A stretch of DNA of 64,000 bases from Gammaproteobacteria bacterium (GCA_013214945.1 JABSRT010000005.1:1-64000), one strand, 5' to 3'; counted from the stretch's first letter, positions 37,560-47,972 are shown. The notes: generated from the letters alone by a model not told the origin. Numbers and translations: made by a program.

Positions 37560-39997
37560 TGATGTCGTCTCAGACTCTGTCGTCGCAATCTAGTTCGTCA
37601 CAAAATTTGACTGAACAAGATTGCTACCACTGCGGTGAGCCCGTAACGCCAGCACTTGAATTAACCGTCGAAATAGATCAACAAACACGCCTCATGTGTT
37701 GTCATGGCTGTCAAGCCGTGGCCCAGTCGATAGTTGATAACGGGTTAGTCAGTTACTACCGCTTACGCAGTGAAAAAGGCACTCAAGCCAAGGATCTGGT
37801 GCCAGAGCAACTGAGTGAACTTTATAGTTATGACATTAAGGAATTGCAGCAAGAGTTTGTTGATGTCCATAGTGATCATAACGAAATTACCTTAACGGTC
37901 GAAAATGTTAGCTGCGCCGCCTGTGCGTGGTTAATCGAGCGCCAGCTCGCTCAATTACCTGGACTGTTGCAAAGCAACGTCAATACCACCACTTCACGTT
38001 TAAGTGTCAGCTGGGACGATCAACAGTTAAAGCTGTCGACCATTCTATTTGAAGTGGCCAAAGTGGGTTATAAAGCTTACCCGTTTCAGGTTGACAGTGC
38101 CGAATTACACGAAGTAGCCACCGCGAATGCCTATTTAAGAAAAATGGTCATCGCTGGGCTCGCCACCATGCAAGTAATGATGTTTGCGATGGCCGTATAT
38201 TTTGATGTGTTAGGCAGCTTAAGCGTCGGTTTTACCAATTATTTTCGTTGGATCAGCTTAATCATTGTTACACCCGTGGTCTGTTATTGCGCGCTCCCCT
38301 TTTATCGCAACGCGCTTAGTGCGCTAGCTGCCCGCCGGCTAAATATGGATGTGCCAGTATCATTGGCAATATTATTGGCTTTTGGCGCCAGTGTGATCGC
38401 GACAATCAACAAAAGCGGCGAAGTGTACTTTGAGTCCGTTTCAATGTTTGCATTTTTTCTACTGTTAGGGCGTTTTATTGAGCAACGCGCCAAGAAAAAA
38501 GCCTCACAAACCAGCAGTAATTTATTTAAATTAATTCCGAGCACTGCATTGCAGCTGGTCGACGGTCAAACACAAACCGTGCCTGCACGTTTGCTGCAGC
38601 CCGGTGATATCATTTTGGCCAAACCCGGACAAGTTATTGCCGCTGACGGGATCATTATTAGTGGCACCTCTCAAACTTCAGAAGCAATTCTCACGGGTGA
38701 ATCGATGCCAGTGGCTAAAACTGTCGGCGATACCGTTTTTGCTAGCAGTGAAAATATTGAGAGTCCGTTAACCATCGAGGTTAGCTGCGGCGCTAGCGAA
38801 CGCTTAATTTCACAGATTATCAAGCTGCAAGAGCAAGCAGCGCAAACCAAGCCTAAACTGGCTTCACTGGCCGACTCACTTGCCCAATATGTGGTGCTGG
38901 CGATCCTTGTATTAGCGGGTTTAACCTATATAGGCTGGTCTTTGGCCGGTTCTGATCAAGCATTTTGGATAGCATTAGCCGTGCTGGTTGCGACCTGCCC
39001 TTGTGCATTATCGTTAGCAACACCCTCGGCTTATACCTGCGCCTCAGCGACTATCAGCCGGCAGGCTATTTTGCTTCGCTCGGGCGATGCCTTTGATGCA
39101 TTAACCCAGGTTAATCATGTCTGCTTTGATAAAACAGGTACCCTGACCACCGGCGAATTTACCATCAACGCAGTCGATTCAGCATTGGACCAACAGCACG
39201 TTTTAGCCCTATGTGCCGCCCTAGAGGCTAATTCGCAGCACCCTATTGCAACCGCTTTTAGCGAACATTTTGATCAGAGCTATCTGGCCACTCAATGTAG
39301 TGCGAAATCAGGTGGCGGCATCAGTGGCACCATTAATGGCCAAAACTACCTGCTTGGCAGTGCTCAATATGCCGGTGTTAAGCCCATCGAGCAGTCGGAT
39401 GACCACAGCGTCGTTATTTACCTTAGCTGCGATGGCCAACTAGTCGCAAGCGTGCGCTTAAGCGACCAAATCCGCCCGCAAAGTAAAGCGTTAATCGAGT
39501 ATTTAACGGCTCGTGGCATCACCACTACCCTGTTAACCGGCGACAATTCAATGCATGGTGATTTTGTGGCCAACGTGCTTAAAATCGACCATTTAGTTAA
39601 AGGCCAAACGCCCGAGCAAAAACTAGCCTACCTTAGCGAACAACAACAAAACGGCGCCATTGTCGCGATGTTTGGCGACGGGGTTAATGATGCGCCGGTG
39701 CTTGCTGGCGCGCACCTGTCATTTGCCATGGGCACCGGGGCCGATATTGCGAAATCAAGCGCTGATATTGTATTATTACACGATGATTTAGCCAAAGTCG
39801 CTATTGCGATTGGCCTAGCGCATCGGGTCAAACGTATTATTAAGCAAAATTTTGGTTGGGCAATTGGTTACAACTTAATTGCGGTGCCTTTTGCAATCGT
39901 TGGCCTGTTACCTCCTTATTTGGCAGCACTTGGCATGTCACTGAGTTCAGTGATAGTAGTCACTAACTCGCTTCGATTATTAAAAGGCAAAAAATGA
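37559..39997 (+). CDS. ccoI: Copper-transporting P1B-type ATPase for cbb3 assembly
   Basis: Exports copper from the cytoplasm for the Cu-B centre of the oxidase. 812 residues. A Cys-rich N-terminal metal-binding part (CYHCGEP near 22 and MCCHGCQAVA near 46) precedes an HMA domain with VSCAACAWLIE (near 118). Eight membrane helices surround: the TGES actuator loop (EAILTGESMPVAK), the metal site CPC near 479-481 (VATCPCALSLATPSA), phosphorylation DKTGTLTTGEF with Asp near 523, HP motif NSQHPIATAF and GDGVNDAPVLAGA. The second metal region IGYNLIAVPFA matches CopA2/FixI pumps. The last four bases overlap ccoS. Confidence 0.96.
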   Translation: MMSSQTLSSQSSSSQNLTEQDCYHCGEPVTPALELTVEIDQQTRLMCCHGCQAVAQSIVDNGLVSYYRLRSEKGTQAKDLVPEQLSELYSYDIKELQQEFVDVHSDHNEITLTVENVSCAACAWLIERQLAQLPGLLQSNVNTTTSRLSVSWDDQQLKLSTILFEVAKVGYKAYPFQVDSAELHEVATANAYLRKMVIAGLATMQVMMFAMAVYFDVLGSLSVGFTNYFRWISLIIVTPVVCYCALPFYRNALSALAARRLNMDVPVSLAILLAFGASVIATINKSGEVYFESVSMFAFFLLLGRFIEQRAKKKASQTSSNLFKLIPSTALQLVDGQTQTVPARLLQPGDIILAKPGQVIAADGIIISGTSQTSEAILTGESMPVAKTVGDTVFASSENIESPLTIEVSCGASERLISQIIKLQEQAAQTKPKLASLADSLAQYVVLAILVLAGLTYIGWSLAGSDQAFWIALAVLVATCPCALSLATPSAYTCASATISRQAILLRSGDAFDALTQVNHVCFDKTGTLTTGEFTINAVDSALDQQHVLALCAALEANSQHPIATAFSEHFDQSYLATQCSAKSGGGISGTINGQNYLLGSAQYAGVKPIEQSDDHSVVIYLSCDGQLVASVRLSDQIRPQSKALIEYLTARGITTTLLTGDNSMHGDFVANVLKIDHLVKGQTPEQKLAYLSEQQQNGAIVAMFGDGVNDAPVLAGAHLSFAMGTGADIAKSSADIVLLHDDLAKVAIAIGLAHRVKRIIKQNFGWAIGYNLIAVPFAIVGLLPPYLAALGMSLSSVIVVTNSLRLLKGKK

Positions 39998-40239
39998 ATA
40001 TCTTGTTACTGTTAATCCCGATGGCCTTAATTATTATTGCAGTGGCAATTTGGTTTTTCTTTTGGGCGATAAAAAGTCAGCAGTTTGATGATCTTGACCG
40101 TCAAGGTGCCAATATTTTATTTGATGATGATCAACCGCAACGTTGGCCGGCTAAAGTGACGGCCAACGTTGCCACAAAAAATAGCAACGATACGTCGGTA
40201 AACCAGAGTGTGAAAACCAACGACACAGACCACAAGTAA
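39994..40239 (+). CDS. ccoS: CcoS cbb3 maturation protein
   Basis: Small membrane protein needed for heme/copper insertion in the cbb3 oxidase. 81 residues: one N-terminal helix (MNILLLLIPMALIIIAVAIW) followed by the CcoS signature FFWAIKSQQFDDLDRQGANI and LFDDDQ. The tail after residue 50 is Asn/Thr/Lys-rich and not conserved in my memory of the family. The ATG overlaps the ccoI stop (ATGA). Confidence 0.93.
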   Translation: MNILLLLIPMALIIIAVAIWFFFWAIKSQQFDDLDRQGANILFDDDQPQRWPAKVTANVATKNSNDTSVNQSVKTNDTDHK

Positions 40240-40241
40240 CC

Positions 40242-40922
40242 ATGGCTGGTTATGATTTTTTTGCCGCTCTGGTGGTCGGTTTCTTAGGCGGTGGTCATTG
40301 CTTAAGCATGTGTGGCGGTATTGTCGGGGTGTTCTCAGCAAACATCCCAATTCATCATCGCATTAACCTGCGATTTAAACTGCCCTATCTGTTAAGTTAT
40401 AACTGCGGCCGAATTTTAAGTTATTGTACAGCAGGCGCTTTAATCGGTTTTAGCGTCCAATTTTTTGCCTTAAAATCACATGTTATCTTGCAGCTAATGC
40501 AATTAGCCGCAGGCACCATGTTAGTGTTGCTGGGGCTGTACATCGGACGCTGGTTTAATGGCCTGACTAAGGTTGAATTAATTGGTAAACGCGGCTGGCA
40601 GTTTATCTCGCCCTGGGCTAAACATTTTATTCCGTTTAAGCACCCTTTTGCCGCATTGCCTTTTGGCATGATTTGGGGTTGGTTACCCTGCGGCCTGGTT
40701 TACAGCACGCTGACTTGGGCTGCTGCCAGTGCTAGTCCAACCGCTGGGGCTTTGATTATGCTCGGGTTTGGTTTAGGTACCTTGCCAGCCATGTTAGCTA
40801 TCGGGGTATTCTCGCAACAATTAGCCAGCCTACTTAATCACCGCCTATTTCGCAGCGTGGGTGCGCTCGTAATAATTATTTACGGCTTAAAGATGATCTA
40901 TTCTACTGCACTACTGATTTAG
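40242..40922 (+). CDS. TauE/SafE-like membrane protein linked to cbb3 assembly
   Basis: 226 residues, about six hydrophobic helices. FLGGGHCLSMCGGIVGVFSA near the N-terminus holds the paired Cys of the COG2836 family ('sulfite exporter TauE/SafE', also related to DsbD-like transport proteins). PFGMIWGWLPCGLVYSTLTW carries a third Cys. Genes of this type regularly follow ccoS in Shewanella and Vibrio; a role in copper or redox handling for the oxidase is likely but unproved. It starts 2 bases after ccoS and ends before fnr. Confidence 0.88.
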   Translation: MAGYDFFAALVVGFLGGGHCLSMCGGIVGVFSANIPIHHRINLRFKLPYLLSYNCGRILSYCTAGALIGFSVQFFALKSHVILQLMQLAAGTMLVLLGLYIGRWFNGLTKVELIGKRGWQFISPWAKHFIPFKHPFAALPFGMIWGWLPCGLVYSTLTWAAASASPTAGALIMLGFGLGTLPAMLAIGVFSQQLASLLNHRLFRSVGALVIIIYGLKMIYSTALLI

Positions 40923-40998
40923 CCTTTGATCTGGTTCAGATTAAATTTTAATGTTAATATCGGTTTTATACACGTAAAATGACGGATTATTCAGATAA

Positions 40999-41730
40999 AT
41001 GAGCTCAAAACCCTGCCACGGAACCAATTCAATTCATTGCCAAAGCTGTAGTATGGCGGATTTGTGCATTCCTTTTAGCCTCAATGATACGGAAATGGGT
41101 CAATTAGACAATATCATCGAGCGCAAAAAACCAATTCAAAAAGGTGATTTGGTCTGTAGTGCTGGCCAAGAATTGCAATCTCTATTTGCTATCCGTTCTG
41201 GCAGCTTTAAAAGCTATACCTTGTCAGCCGATGGTCATGAACAAGTTACTTCATTTAATTTATCCGGTGATATTATTGGCTTTGACAGCATAGGCCGCAA
41301 GCAGCATCAAAGCTTCTCGATTGCGCTAGAAACCTCAATGATTTGTGAAATCCCTTATGACACGATTGATTCATTATCGGGTCGGATGCCAAGATTACGC
41401 CAACAAATGATGCGCTTAATGAGTGATGAAATCCTCAATGACCAAACCATGTTGCTGTTATTAAGTAAACGTAGCGCCGAAGAGCGTTTAGCGACCTTTT
41501 TGCACAGTTTAGGCCAGCGTCAAGGTGAGCGAGGTTTTTCTTCTAAAGAATTCCGCTTAACCATGACCCGAGGCGACATTGGTAATTACCTTGGTTTAAC
41601 CGTTGAAACGATTTCTCGTTTACTGGGTCGTTTTCAAAAGAGCGATATTATTTCAGTGCAAGGTAAATACATTACCATCTTAGATCAGCTGGCACTCGAA
41701 CAAGCCAGCGGCAGTAAAGCGTCTGTCTAA
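40999..41730 (+). CDS. fnr: Oxygen-sensing regulator FNR (EtrA)
   Basis: Global activator/repressor for low-oxygen growth, using a [4Fe-4S] cluster. 243 residues. Cluster cysteines are present: [11 protein letters not shown] (14, 17, 23) and the distant Cys at about 116 ([11 protein letters not shown]). A cyclic-nucleotide-like sensor fold leads to the dimer helix and the [23 protein letters not shown] with ETISR in the recognition helix, as in E. coli FNR. It is placed downstream of the cco genes and upstream of uspE. A weak half FNR-like site (TTGATCTGGTTCAG) lies in the short gap before it, possibly for autoregulation. Confidence 0.96.
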   Translation: MSSKPCHGTNSIHCQSCSMADLCIPFSLNDTEMGQLDNIIERKKPIQKGDLVCSAGQELQSLFAIRSGSFKSYTLSADGHEQVTSFNLSGDIIGFDSIGRKQHQSFSIALETSMICEIPYDTIDSLSGRMPRLRQQMMRLMSDEILNDQTMLLLLSKRSAEERLATFLHSLGQRQGERGFSSKEFRLTMTRGDIGNYLGLTVETISRLLGRFQKSDIISVQGKYITILDQLALEQASGSKASV

Positions 41731-41752
41731 GCTGTTTTTATCATTTATCTTT

Positions 41753-41779
41753 AAGCCCATCTCCTGATGGGCTTTTTTA
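41753..41779 (+). terminator. Intrinsic terminator of fnr
   Basis: AAGCCCATC, loop TCCT and GATGGGCTT, then TTTTT; 22 bp past fnr. Confidence 0.88.
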
Positions 41780-41920
41780 TGGACTATAGTAACTAATAAC
41801 GAATGTATAGCGCTTGTTTTTAAGGCTAATTCTTGATATAAACTAAAGTAGGATCTAGTTGTATTATTTCTTAACTCTGTGATTTAACAGCCGATTAATC
41901 AATAACATAAGTAGTGAATT

Positions 41921-42844
41921 ATGATGGAATATAAAAATATATTAGTCGTGGTCGACCCAACGACCGAACATCAACCCAGTCTTGACCGTGCCGCCTACCT
42001 AGCACGCAGTTACGGGGCAAAAATCTCTCTTATTTTATGTATTTACGATCTCTCGTACGAAATGACTTCTATGCTTTCCGCTGATGAACGAGAAGCAATG
42101 CGCCAAGGGGTTATCGGCCAGCAACAAACTTGGGTAGATCAATTAATTGAAAAGTATAGCGACCTAACAATTGAAAGTACTGTTACGTGGCACAACCGTC
42201 CATTTGAAGCGATTATTAGTCATGTTTTCGAGCATGATGTTGATCTTTTAGTTAAATCAACCCATAACCACGGCAAAATAAAGTCGGTGATATTCACGCC
42301 TACCGATTGGCACTTATTGCGAAAATCACCCTGTGACGTTTTATTGGTTAAGGAGCATGCTTGGCCCGAAGGTGGCATCATCTTGACCGCCGTTAACGCG
42401 ATTAGTGAAGATGAAGCCCATATTGATCTTAATAATAAGGTGATTCAACATGCGACGGACATTGCAAAGGTAGTCTCGGGTAACGTAAAACTGGTTAATG
42501 GTTATCCTGGCACTCCGGTTAATATTGCAATAGAAATTCCAGAATTTAATCTCAATGAATACAACAGCTCAGTGCGTAAACTGCACCTTGAGGCCATGGA
42601 AAAAATCGCCCTAAAATTTGGCCTAGATAAAAGCAATTGCATTACCGAAGAAGGTTTAGCCGAAGATGTTATTCCAGCTATCGCGCAAGAGCTCGATGTT
42701 GAATTACTCATCATTGGCACTATCGGTCGTACTGGCCTGTCAGCAGCGTTTATCGGCAATACTGCTGAGCATGTTATCGACCAATTACACTGCGATTTAT
42801 TGGCGGTTAAACCAGCAGGTTTTATATCACCGCTGCAACCATAA
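41921..42844 (+). CDS. uspE: Universal stress protein E
   Basis: Tandem Usp-domain protein involved in stress tolerance and cell aggregation/motility in E. coli. 307 residues: domain 1 about 3-145 and domain 2 about 155-300. Conserved with E. coli UspE: YDLSYEMTSMLSADEREAMR, QGVIGQQQTWVDQLIEKY, VTWHNRPFEAIISHV, IFTPTDWHLLRKSPCDVLLV and IIGTIGRTGLSAAFIGNTAE. fnr-uspE adjacency is the same in E. coli. Two consecutive ATG codons make the start uncertain by one residue. Confidence 0.95.
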   Translation: MMEYKNILVVVDPTTEHQPSLDRAAYLARSYGAKISLILCIYDLSYEMTSMLSADEREAMRQGVIGQQQTWVDQLIEKYSDLTIESTVTWHNRPFEAIISHVFEHDVDLLVKSTHNHGKIKSVIFTPTDWHLLRKSPCDVLLVKEHAWPEGGIILTAVNAISEDEAHIDLNNKVIQHATDIAKVVSGNVKLVNGYPGTPVNIAIEIPEFNLNEYNSSVRKLHLEAMEKIALKFGLDKSNCITEEGLAEDVIPAIAQELDVELLIIGTIGRTGLSAAFIGNTAEHVIDQLHCDLLAVKPAGFISPLQP

Positions 42845-43220
42845 AACACCCTGTCGTTGTATTAGCACAGAGTCGCCCCAAAGGCGGCCTTTGCTGGTGC
42901 AGTTAATTATTATTTAATGGCAAAACGAAATAATCGTATAATTATCAATAGTGAAACTGTGGATTACGCTTGATTTTGATCAGAAATAATAGTCGTTAAA
43001 TCTAATTCCATAAATTCATTCTTCAATAATTCACAATTATTCGGTCAAAAACCGTCCAGGTCAATTACCACCATAAATTACGCGCTTTAATTGTACTTTA
43101 ACGACACTAATTAGTTATATCATTTTAAGACATTGCTAAATCCATTTTTTTAACCGTTAATAGATGATGCAGTCTGCTAACAAATCTCGCTGCATGATAA
43201 TAATAACGAGGAACGTTACT
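42845..43220. other. Gene-free stretch upstream of the BCCT transporter
   Basis: About 375 bp. It holds an FNR-like site at 42970 and no credible ORF or RNA gene. No terminator of uspE with a T-run was seen; GCCCCAAAGGCGGC near 42872 is too weak. Confidence 0.4.
42970..42983. promoter_or_regulatory. FNR-type site upstream of the BCCT transporter
   Basis: TTGATTTTGATCAG matches TTGAT-N4-ATCAA in nine of ten positions. It lies 238 bp before the ATG. The -10 is not clear (CATAAA near 43009). It could also bind the second Crp/Fnr protein of the window. Confidence 0.55.
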
Positions 43221-44831
43221 ATGAATGATGGTAAAGAAAAAGAAACAGAAACAAAATACCGGATTGGACAAGATAATATTACCCCCTTTGGTTTAGATAT
43301 TCACAACCCTGTGTTTTTTATCTCAGGGATATCAGTGGTCGCATTTGTCCTTTTATCGTTAATGTTTAAAGAGCAAGCCGCTGAGTTTTTTGGTTGGCTG
43401 CGACCTGCTATCACCAGCACTTTTGACTGGTTCTTTTTACTCTCCGCCAATATTTTCGTACTATTTTGTGTCATTTTGGTGGTAACACCACTGGGTAAGG
43501 TCCGCTTAGGTGGCAAGGATGCGAAGCCCGAATTTGGCTATATCGGCTGGTTCTCGATGTTGTTCGCCGCAGGCATGGGCATCGGCCTAATGTTTTTCGG
43601 CGTTTCAGAGCCAATGTCACATTTTAGCTCTTCAATGGGCGGAATTGCACTAGACGCGACCACAGGTCTTAGAACCGATTGGGCCCCACTTGGCGCAGCC
43701 ATCGGCGACCAAGAGGCAGCACGAGATCTGGCAATGGCAGCGACAATTTTCCACTGGGGATTACACCCGTGGGCAATTTACGCGGTGGTTGGGCTGGCCC
43801 TGGCCTTTTTCACTTATAATCGTAAGTTGCCGCTGACGTTGCGTTCAGCATTTTATCCATTACTGGGAGAGAAAGTCTGGGGATTTTGGGGCCACGTAAT
43901 AGATATTCTAGCCGTATTTGCAACCTTATTTGGCTTGACCACTTCCTTAGGGTTTGGCACCACTCAGGCGCTTTCTGGCTTTAACTTTTTGTTTGGCTGG
44001 GGCACGGGCTCATTTGCCACGGTGTTATTGATCGCTGTGATTACCTCTATTGCTATTTGCTCGGTGGTACGTGGTTTAGATGGTGGGGTTAAGCTGCTAT
44101 CTGAACTCAATATGGGTCTGGCACTGGTATTACTTACTTTTATCATTGTGATGGGCCCGACTGGAGATATCCTCAATACTATTTTCAGCGGTGGCTTAAG
44201 CTATGTCCAATCAGTCATCCCGCTGTCGATGCCCTTTGGCCGAGAAGATGCTAACTTTTCTCAAGGCTGGACTTCATTTTACTGGGCTTGGTGGATTTCT
44301 TGGTCTCCATTTGTCGGAATGTTCATCGCTAGAGTATCAAAGGGTCGTACCGTGCGTGAATTTATCCTCTGTGTTGTATTAGTACCTACCCTATTAGGCA
44401 TCGTTTGGATGGGCGCGTTTGGCGGCACCGCAATTTCACAAGTGATCGCAGACAGCAGCGCTCCGGTTGCAAGTGCAGCCCAAGAGTTGAAATTGTTCGT
44501 GATGGTCCAGGACTTTCCATTGTCGAGCTTACTTTCACTGATCGGCATAGTGTTAGTGTTGGTATTTTTTATCACGTCATCTGACTCTGGTTCACTGGTC
44601 ATAGATTCTATTACTGCCGGTGGCAAAGAAAACGCACCTGTTTCTCAAAAAGTCTTTTGGTGCTCATTTGAAGGTATCGTAGCCATTGTCTTGCTGTTAG
44701 TCGGTGGCTCTGAAGCACTGGGCGCGTTACAGGCAATGGCCGTTTCCACTGGCTTGCCCTTTACTGTGGTACTGCTAGCGTTATGCGTTAGTTTGTATAT
44801 GGGCTTAAAAAGCGAAATTAGTAAGGAATAG
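43221..44831 (+). CDS. BCCT-family betaine/choline/carnitine transporter
   Basis: Secondary transporter for trimethylammonium compounds. The ATG at 43221 has GAGGAAC upstream and gives 536 residues; the open frame to 43164 is not needed. About 12 helices. Family signatures: [43 protein letters not shown] with the Trp-rich substrate box, [18 protein letters not shown], and [27 protein letters not shown]. The GMGIGL motif without the 'GMGVGL/ GANIGL' variants of exchangers fits a sodium- or proton-coupled uptake system. Substrate cannot be fixed. No bet genes lie nearby. Confidence 0.92.
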   Translation: MNDGKEKETETKYRIGQDNITPFGLDIHNPVFFISGISVVAFVLLSLMFKEQAAEFFGWLRPAITSTFDWFFLLSANIFVLFCVILVVTPLGKVRLGGKDAKPEFGYIGWFSMLFAAGMGIGLMFFGVSEPMSHFSSSMGGIALDATTGLRTDWAPLGAAIGDQEAARDLAMAATIFHWGLHPWAIYAVVGLALAFFTYNRKLPLTLRSAFYPLLGEKVWGFWGHVIDILAVFATLFGLTTSLGFGTTQALSGFNFLFGWGTGSFATVLLIAVITSIAICSVVRGLDGGVKLLSELNMGLALVLLTFIIVMGPTGDILNTIFSGGLSYVQSVIPLSMPFGREDANFSQGWTSFYWAWWISWSPFVGMFIARVSKGRTVREFILCVVLVPTLLGIVWMGAFGGTAISQVIADSSAPVASAAQELKLFVMVQDFPLSSLLSLIGIVLVLVFFITSSDSGSLVIDSITAGGKENAPVSQKVFWCSFEGIVAIVLLLVGGSEALGALQAMAVSTGLPFTVVLLALCVSLYMGLKSEISKE

Positions 44832-44840
44832 GTTATATAT

Positions 44841-44876
44841 GCTGTGACTTAAATCCCATCGGTTTTAAGTCACAGC
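44841..44876. other. 13-bp perfect hairpin after the transporter gene
   Basis: GCTGTGACTTAAA and its exact inverse are separated by ten bases. It starts 10 bp past the stop codon. No T-run; probably an mRNA 3' structure that acts with the terminator at 44911. Confidence 0.7.
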
Positions 44877-44910
44877 TGCCAGAACAAAAAATACTATGTT
44901 GTGAGCATCA

Positions 44911-44937
44911 GGTCGCCTATAATGGCGGCCTTTTTTA
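44911..44937 (+). terminator. Intrinsic terminator before ttcA
   Basis: GGTCGCC, loop TATAAT and GGCGGCC form a 7-bp GC-rich stem (one T-G) followed by TTTTTT. Confidence 0.8.
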
Positions 44938-44959
44938 TCGTAGTAAGATCGAGAATTTC

Positions 44960-45850
44960 ATGGACCAACAATTGTCTGAGCAAGATAAAGTCAAGCTAAA
45001 GAAAATAGAGCGTAAACTCACCCGCAACGTCGGCAAAGCCATTAGTGATTTTGCGATGATTGAAGATGGCGATAAAGTCATGGTCTGTTTATCAGGTGGC
45101 AAAGACAGCTATGCGATGCTTGATATCCTGTTAACCATGAAAAAACGCGCGCCAATCCACTTCGACATTATTGCGGTTAATTTAGACCAAAAACAACCGG
45201 GTTTTCCAGAGCATATCTTACCTGCTTACCTTGAATCTATCGGAGTGGAATACCTGATTGTCGAAGAAGATACGTATTCGATAGTTATCGATAAAATTGC
45301 GCCGGGCAAAACTACTTGCTCGTTATGCTCAAGAATGCGTCGTGGTATCTTATATCGCACTGCTAAAGAGATTGGCGCCACCAAAATTGCCTTAGGCCAT
45401 CACCGTGATGACATGTTAGAAACCTTATTTCTAAATATGTTTTACGGCGGTAAAATTAAGTCGATGCCTGCAAAATTATGCAGTGATAATGGCGAGCACA
45501 TTGTGATTAGGCCCCTCGCCTACTGTGTCGAAGCTGATTTAGTCACCTTTTCAGCGCTTAAAAAATTCCCGATCATTCCGTGTAATCTTTGTGGTTCTCA
45601 AGACAATTTACAGCGCCAAGCGATTAAAGGCATGTTGCAAGACTGGAACAGCAAATTCCCTGGCCGCTTAGAGTCAATGTTCACCGCGATGCAAAATATC
45701 ACGCCGAGTCATTTAGCCGATCACAAATTGCATGACTTTAAAAATATCGCCACCGGCACGGCCAGCAGTGAAGGCGATCAAGCATTTGACCAGCCAGAGA
45801 TTAAACCCGCACCTACGGCTACTGATATCGAGTTTATCGAACTTAGCTAA
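44960..45850 (+). CDS. ttcA: tRNA 2-thiocytidine synthetase TtcA
   Basis: Thiolates C32 of certain tRNAs, ATP-dependent, with an Fe-S cluster. 296 residues. PP-loop motif [14 protein letters not shown] (about 50-63), cysteine pairs [19 protein letters not shown] and [14 protein letters not shown] that hold the cluster, and [20 protein letters not shown]. The ribosome site is weak (GATCGAG). In E. coli ttcA also lies close to the fnr-uspE region. A group II intron sits just beyond its 3' end. Confidence 0.96.
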   Translation: MDQQLSEQDKVKLKKIERKLTRNVGKAISDFAMIEDGDKVMVCLSGGKDSYAMLDILLTMKKRAPIHFDIIAVNLDQKQPGFPEHILPAYLESIGVEYLIVEEDTYSIVIDKIAPGKTTCSLCSRMRRGILYRTAKEIGATKIALGHHRDDMLETLFLNMFYGGKIKSMPAKLCSDNGEHIVIRPLAYCVEADLVTFSALKKFPIIPCNLCGSQDNLQRQAIKGMLQDWNSKFPGRLESMFTAMQNITPSHLADHKLHDFKNIATGTASSEGDQAFDQPEIKPAPTATDIEFIELS

Positions 45851-45908
45851 CGTATCAGCCTAGTGCAAATATCGAGTAGGGTGAGGCTTTCGCCTCATCC
45901 CTCTCACA

Positions 45909-45939
45909 GAACCGTACGTACGGACCTCGTATACGGCTC
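45909..45939 (-). ncRNA. Group II intron domain V
   Basis: On the minus strand GAGCCGTA pairs with TACGGTTC (8 bp with a G-U), a two-base CG bulge follows, and TACG/CGTA closes a short terminal loop. This is the catalytic core hairpin of the ribozyme, starting with GAGCCGTA as usual. A second hairpin, GATGAGGC-GAAA-GCCTCAC, just downstream is domain VI. Confidence 0.85.
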
Positions 45940-45958
45940 ATGTATTCTTCACATATCA

Positions 45959-47236
45959 CTAATTTCTTAAATAGATTGGTGAGACAAGCCATCCTGTTAC
46001 AACGTCTTCTGGCGAAAATAAACCAAGCGTTATAAACCAGCTATTTGGCATTGAAAAACTTGATAACGGGCTATTTGAATTTCGCCATGAGTTCATCTTG
46101 ATGAACTTAAATGGCGGTTTATGATGCAACTGCTTTAGTCGTCGATGTAGCCTTGACGGCTTTTTCCACAGCTTCAGCTGTATCGCCCGTAATCGTCTTC
46201 TTATCCATCCGGCTAGCTCTTTTAGCTTTCGCTGGCAATTCGCAATACTAAAATAATTAACAAAACCACGAACTACTGGATTTAGTCGTTTTATGACCTC
46301 TTCCAAGTTGATGCCACCATTGCGTTTGGTTAACTGCTTAACTTTCTGTTTAAAGCCTTTGAGCTTCGAGGCTTGTATCCGAGTATATCGGCTACCTATT
46401 TCAACCCCCAAGAATTTAACACCATCAACACTATGTGCGATGTGAGTTTTCTTCTGATTGACTGTTAACTTCAAGTCTTGCTCTAGTATTTGGGTCGCTT
46501 TAGCCAACGCATTCATTGCCGCTTGCTCGCTACTGCATAAAATCAAAATATCATCAGCATATCTCACTATTCGGTGATTTCGCTTCTTCATCTCTTGATC
46601 GAACGCATCAAGGTAAATATTAGCCAACAAGGGACTAATCACGCCACCTTGCGGACTCCCTTTTTCGCTCACTTCCCACTGTTCACCGACCATGACTCCG
46701 CTTTTCAAAAACTGACTAATCAGCTTCAAAATACTGCCATCTATCACCCGGCGTCTGACACTCTTGATGATTAACTCATGGTCGAGTAAGTCAAAACACT
46801 TCGATAAATCCATATCGACCACCCATTGGCGTTGATATTCTCTTATAAACATCGTCGCTTTACTGATGGCGTCATGACAACTTCGTTTCGGTCTGTGCCC
46901 ATAGCTCGATGGGTGAAAATCTGGATCGAAGAGAGGCTGGAGAATGTTCAGTAATGCTTGTTGAACTATCCGGTCTCTCACTGCGGGGATACCTAACAAC
47001 CTGACACCACCATCGTCTTTAGGTATTTCTACCCGCCGAACTGGTTGTGCTCGATATTGCTTGGTTTGCAGTTCAAGTTGCAGTTGTTTCAGGTTTATTG
47101 CTAGATTTTCGGCGAACGCACCTATGGACTGCCCATCTATTCCGGCTGCTCCGTTGGCGCGCTTTACCTTGTTAAATCCAACATATAGCTTGTTGAGATT
47201 AAGCAACTCACTATACAAGCTGTAATAAATCGTCAT
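45959..47236 (-). CDS. ltrA: Group II intron reverse transcriptase/maturase
   Basis: Multifunctional protein for splicing and retrohoming of the intron that encodes it. 425 residues: RT0-RT7 with RVEIPKDDGGVRLLGIPAVR, SSYGHRPKRSCHDAI, FDLLDHELIIKSVRRR, GSPQGGVISPLLANIYLDAF, catalytic RYADDILILCSSEQAA and VKFLGVEIGSRYTRI; then the X/maturase (GIIM) domain with LNPVVRGFVNYFSIANCQRK and LAGWIRRRLRAIQLKLWKKP. No HNH endonuclease follows, as in class C maturases, so insertion probably uses single-stranded or replication-fork DNA. The frame is intact and the element may be active. Confidence 0.95.
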   Translation of the reverse strand: MTIYYSLYSELLNLNKLYVGFNKVKRANGAAGIDGQSIGAFAENLAINLKQLQLELQTKQYRAQPVRRVEIPKDDGGVRLLGIPAVRDRIVQQALLNILQPLFDPDFHPSSYGHRPKRSCHDAISKATMFIREYQRQWVVDMDLSKCFDLLDHELIIKSVRRRVIDGSILKLISQFLKSGVMVGEQWEVSEKGSPQGGVISPLLANIYLDAFDQEMKKRNHRIVRYADDILILCSSEQAAMNALAKATQILEQDLKLTVNQKKTHIAHSVDGVKFLGVEIGSRYTRIQASKLKGFKQKVKQLTKRNGGINLEEVIKRLNPVVRGFVNYFSIANCQRKLKELAGWIRRRLRAIQLKLWKKPSRLHRRLKQLHHKPPFKFIKMNSWRNSNSPLSSFSMPNSWFITLGLFSPEDVVTGWLVSPIYLRN

Positions 47237-47972
47237 TAAACTGCCTTTGCTTGCGGTATGTCCACTCGTTTCATTGTCGTCATCGTGGGATTATTTCACT
47301 AAGTCATTAGGCGTTCTAGTCAATTGACAATCTACCTAAATAATCTCAACTACTCCCATGTTCAGCCCTCAACTCTCAGCATCCACATTCCTGCTTGGCC
47401 GTCGCTTATGGCTTATTCCCGTCGGAATACTTTTGAACCTACAACGTCAACTTAACGCTTTTCATACGCTTAAAGAATACTTCACCCCTTCGCAATTAAT
47501 TAACGTTTTTGGCGCAAACTAATTCCATCAAACACATTGCTGATGGTCGGCTTGGTTTTACCCTCCACACCATTACTGGCTTTCATCGGCCTAGCCTTGC
47601 TCACTACTACGGGTTCATCTGCCACCTCACACCAACATGAGTCTCGGATCACTCCTTGAACTGATGCTTCCAGCGTATGGCTGGAACTGATGTCAGGCTT
47701 CCCCAGTTAATGCACTGGCTCCCTATTAGATATTCCACCCTCAAACACGCCATTGGTCTGACTAAGTATTGGGCTTCGCGCTATTTTGGACGCTTACCCA
47801 CCAATGCCGCCGAAACAGGTTACGGTTAGTTGTGTACATCTAATTTCCTATGACTTCCTTCAGACCCCACCGTTAGCCAGTGACGCCCTTGTCATTCAGA
47901 TTATCTTCCCCTTAGTCAGGGTGACTCCGCTTTCTTTCAAGCGGACGGGTTTGCCAGCTTTGCTGGGCAAAC

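Larger units (their letters stand above)
45871..47972 (-). mobile_element. Group II intron, bacterial class C type
   Basis: A retroelement of about 2.1 kb on the minus strand. The 5' end is placed at 47972, where GTTTGCCCAGC begins directly after the T-run of the argH terminator. Domain V lies at 45909-45939 and domain VI after it, with a 3' end at CTACTCGAT (about 45871). The maturase ORF (45959-47236) sits in domain IV; about 735 bp upstream of it form domains I-III and do not code. Class C introns are known to insert next to intrinsic terminators and lack the endonuclease domain; both fit. Ends are predicted to within a few bases. Confidence 0.85.

Noticed and set aside
40923-40998. FNR box for fnr autoregulation
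   Set aside because: TTGATCTGGTTCAG matches one half-site well but the other in only three positions; mentioned with fnr but not called as a site.
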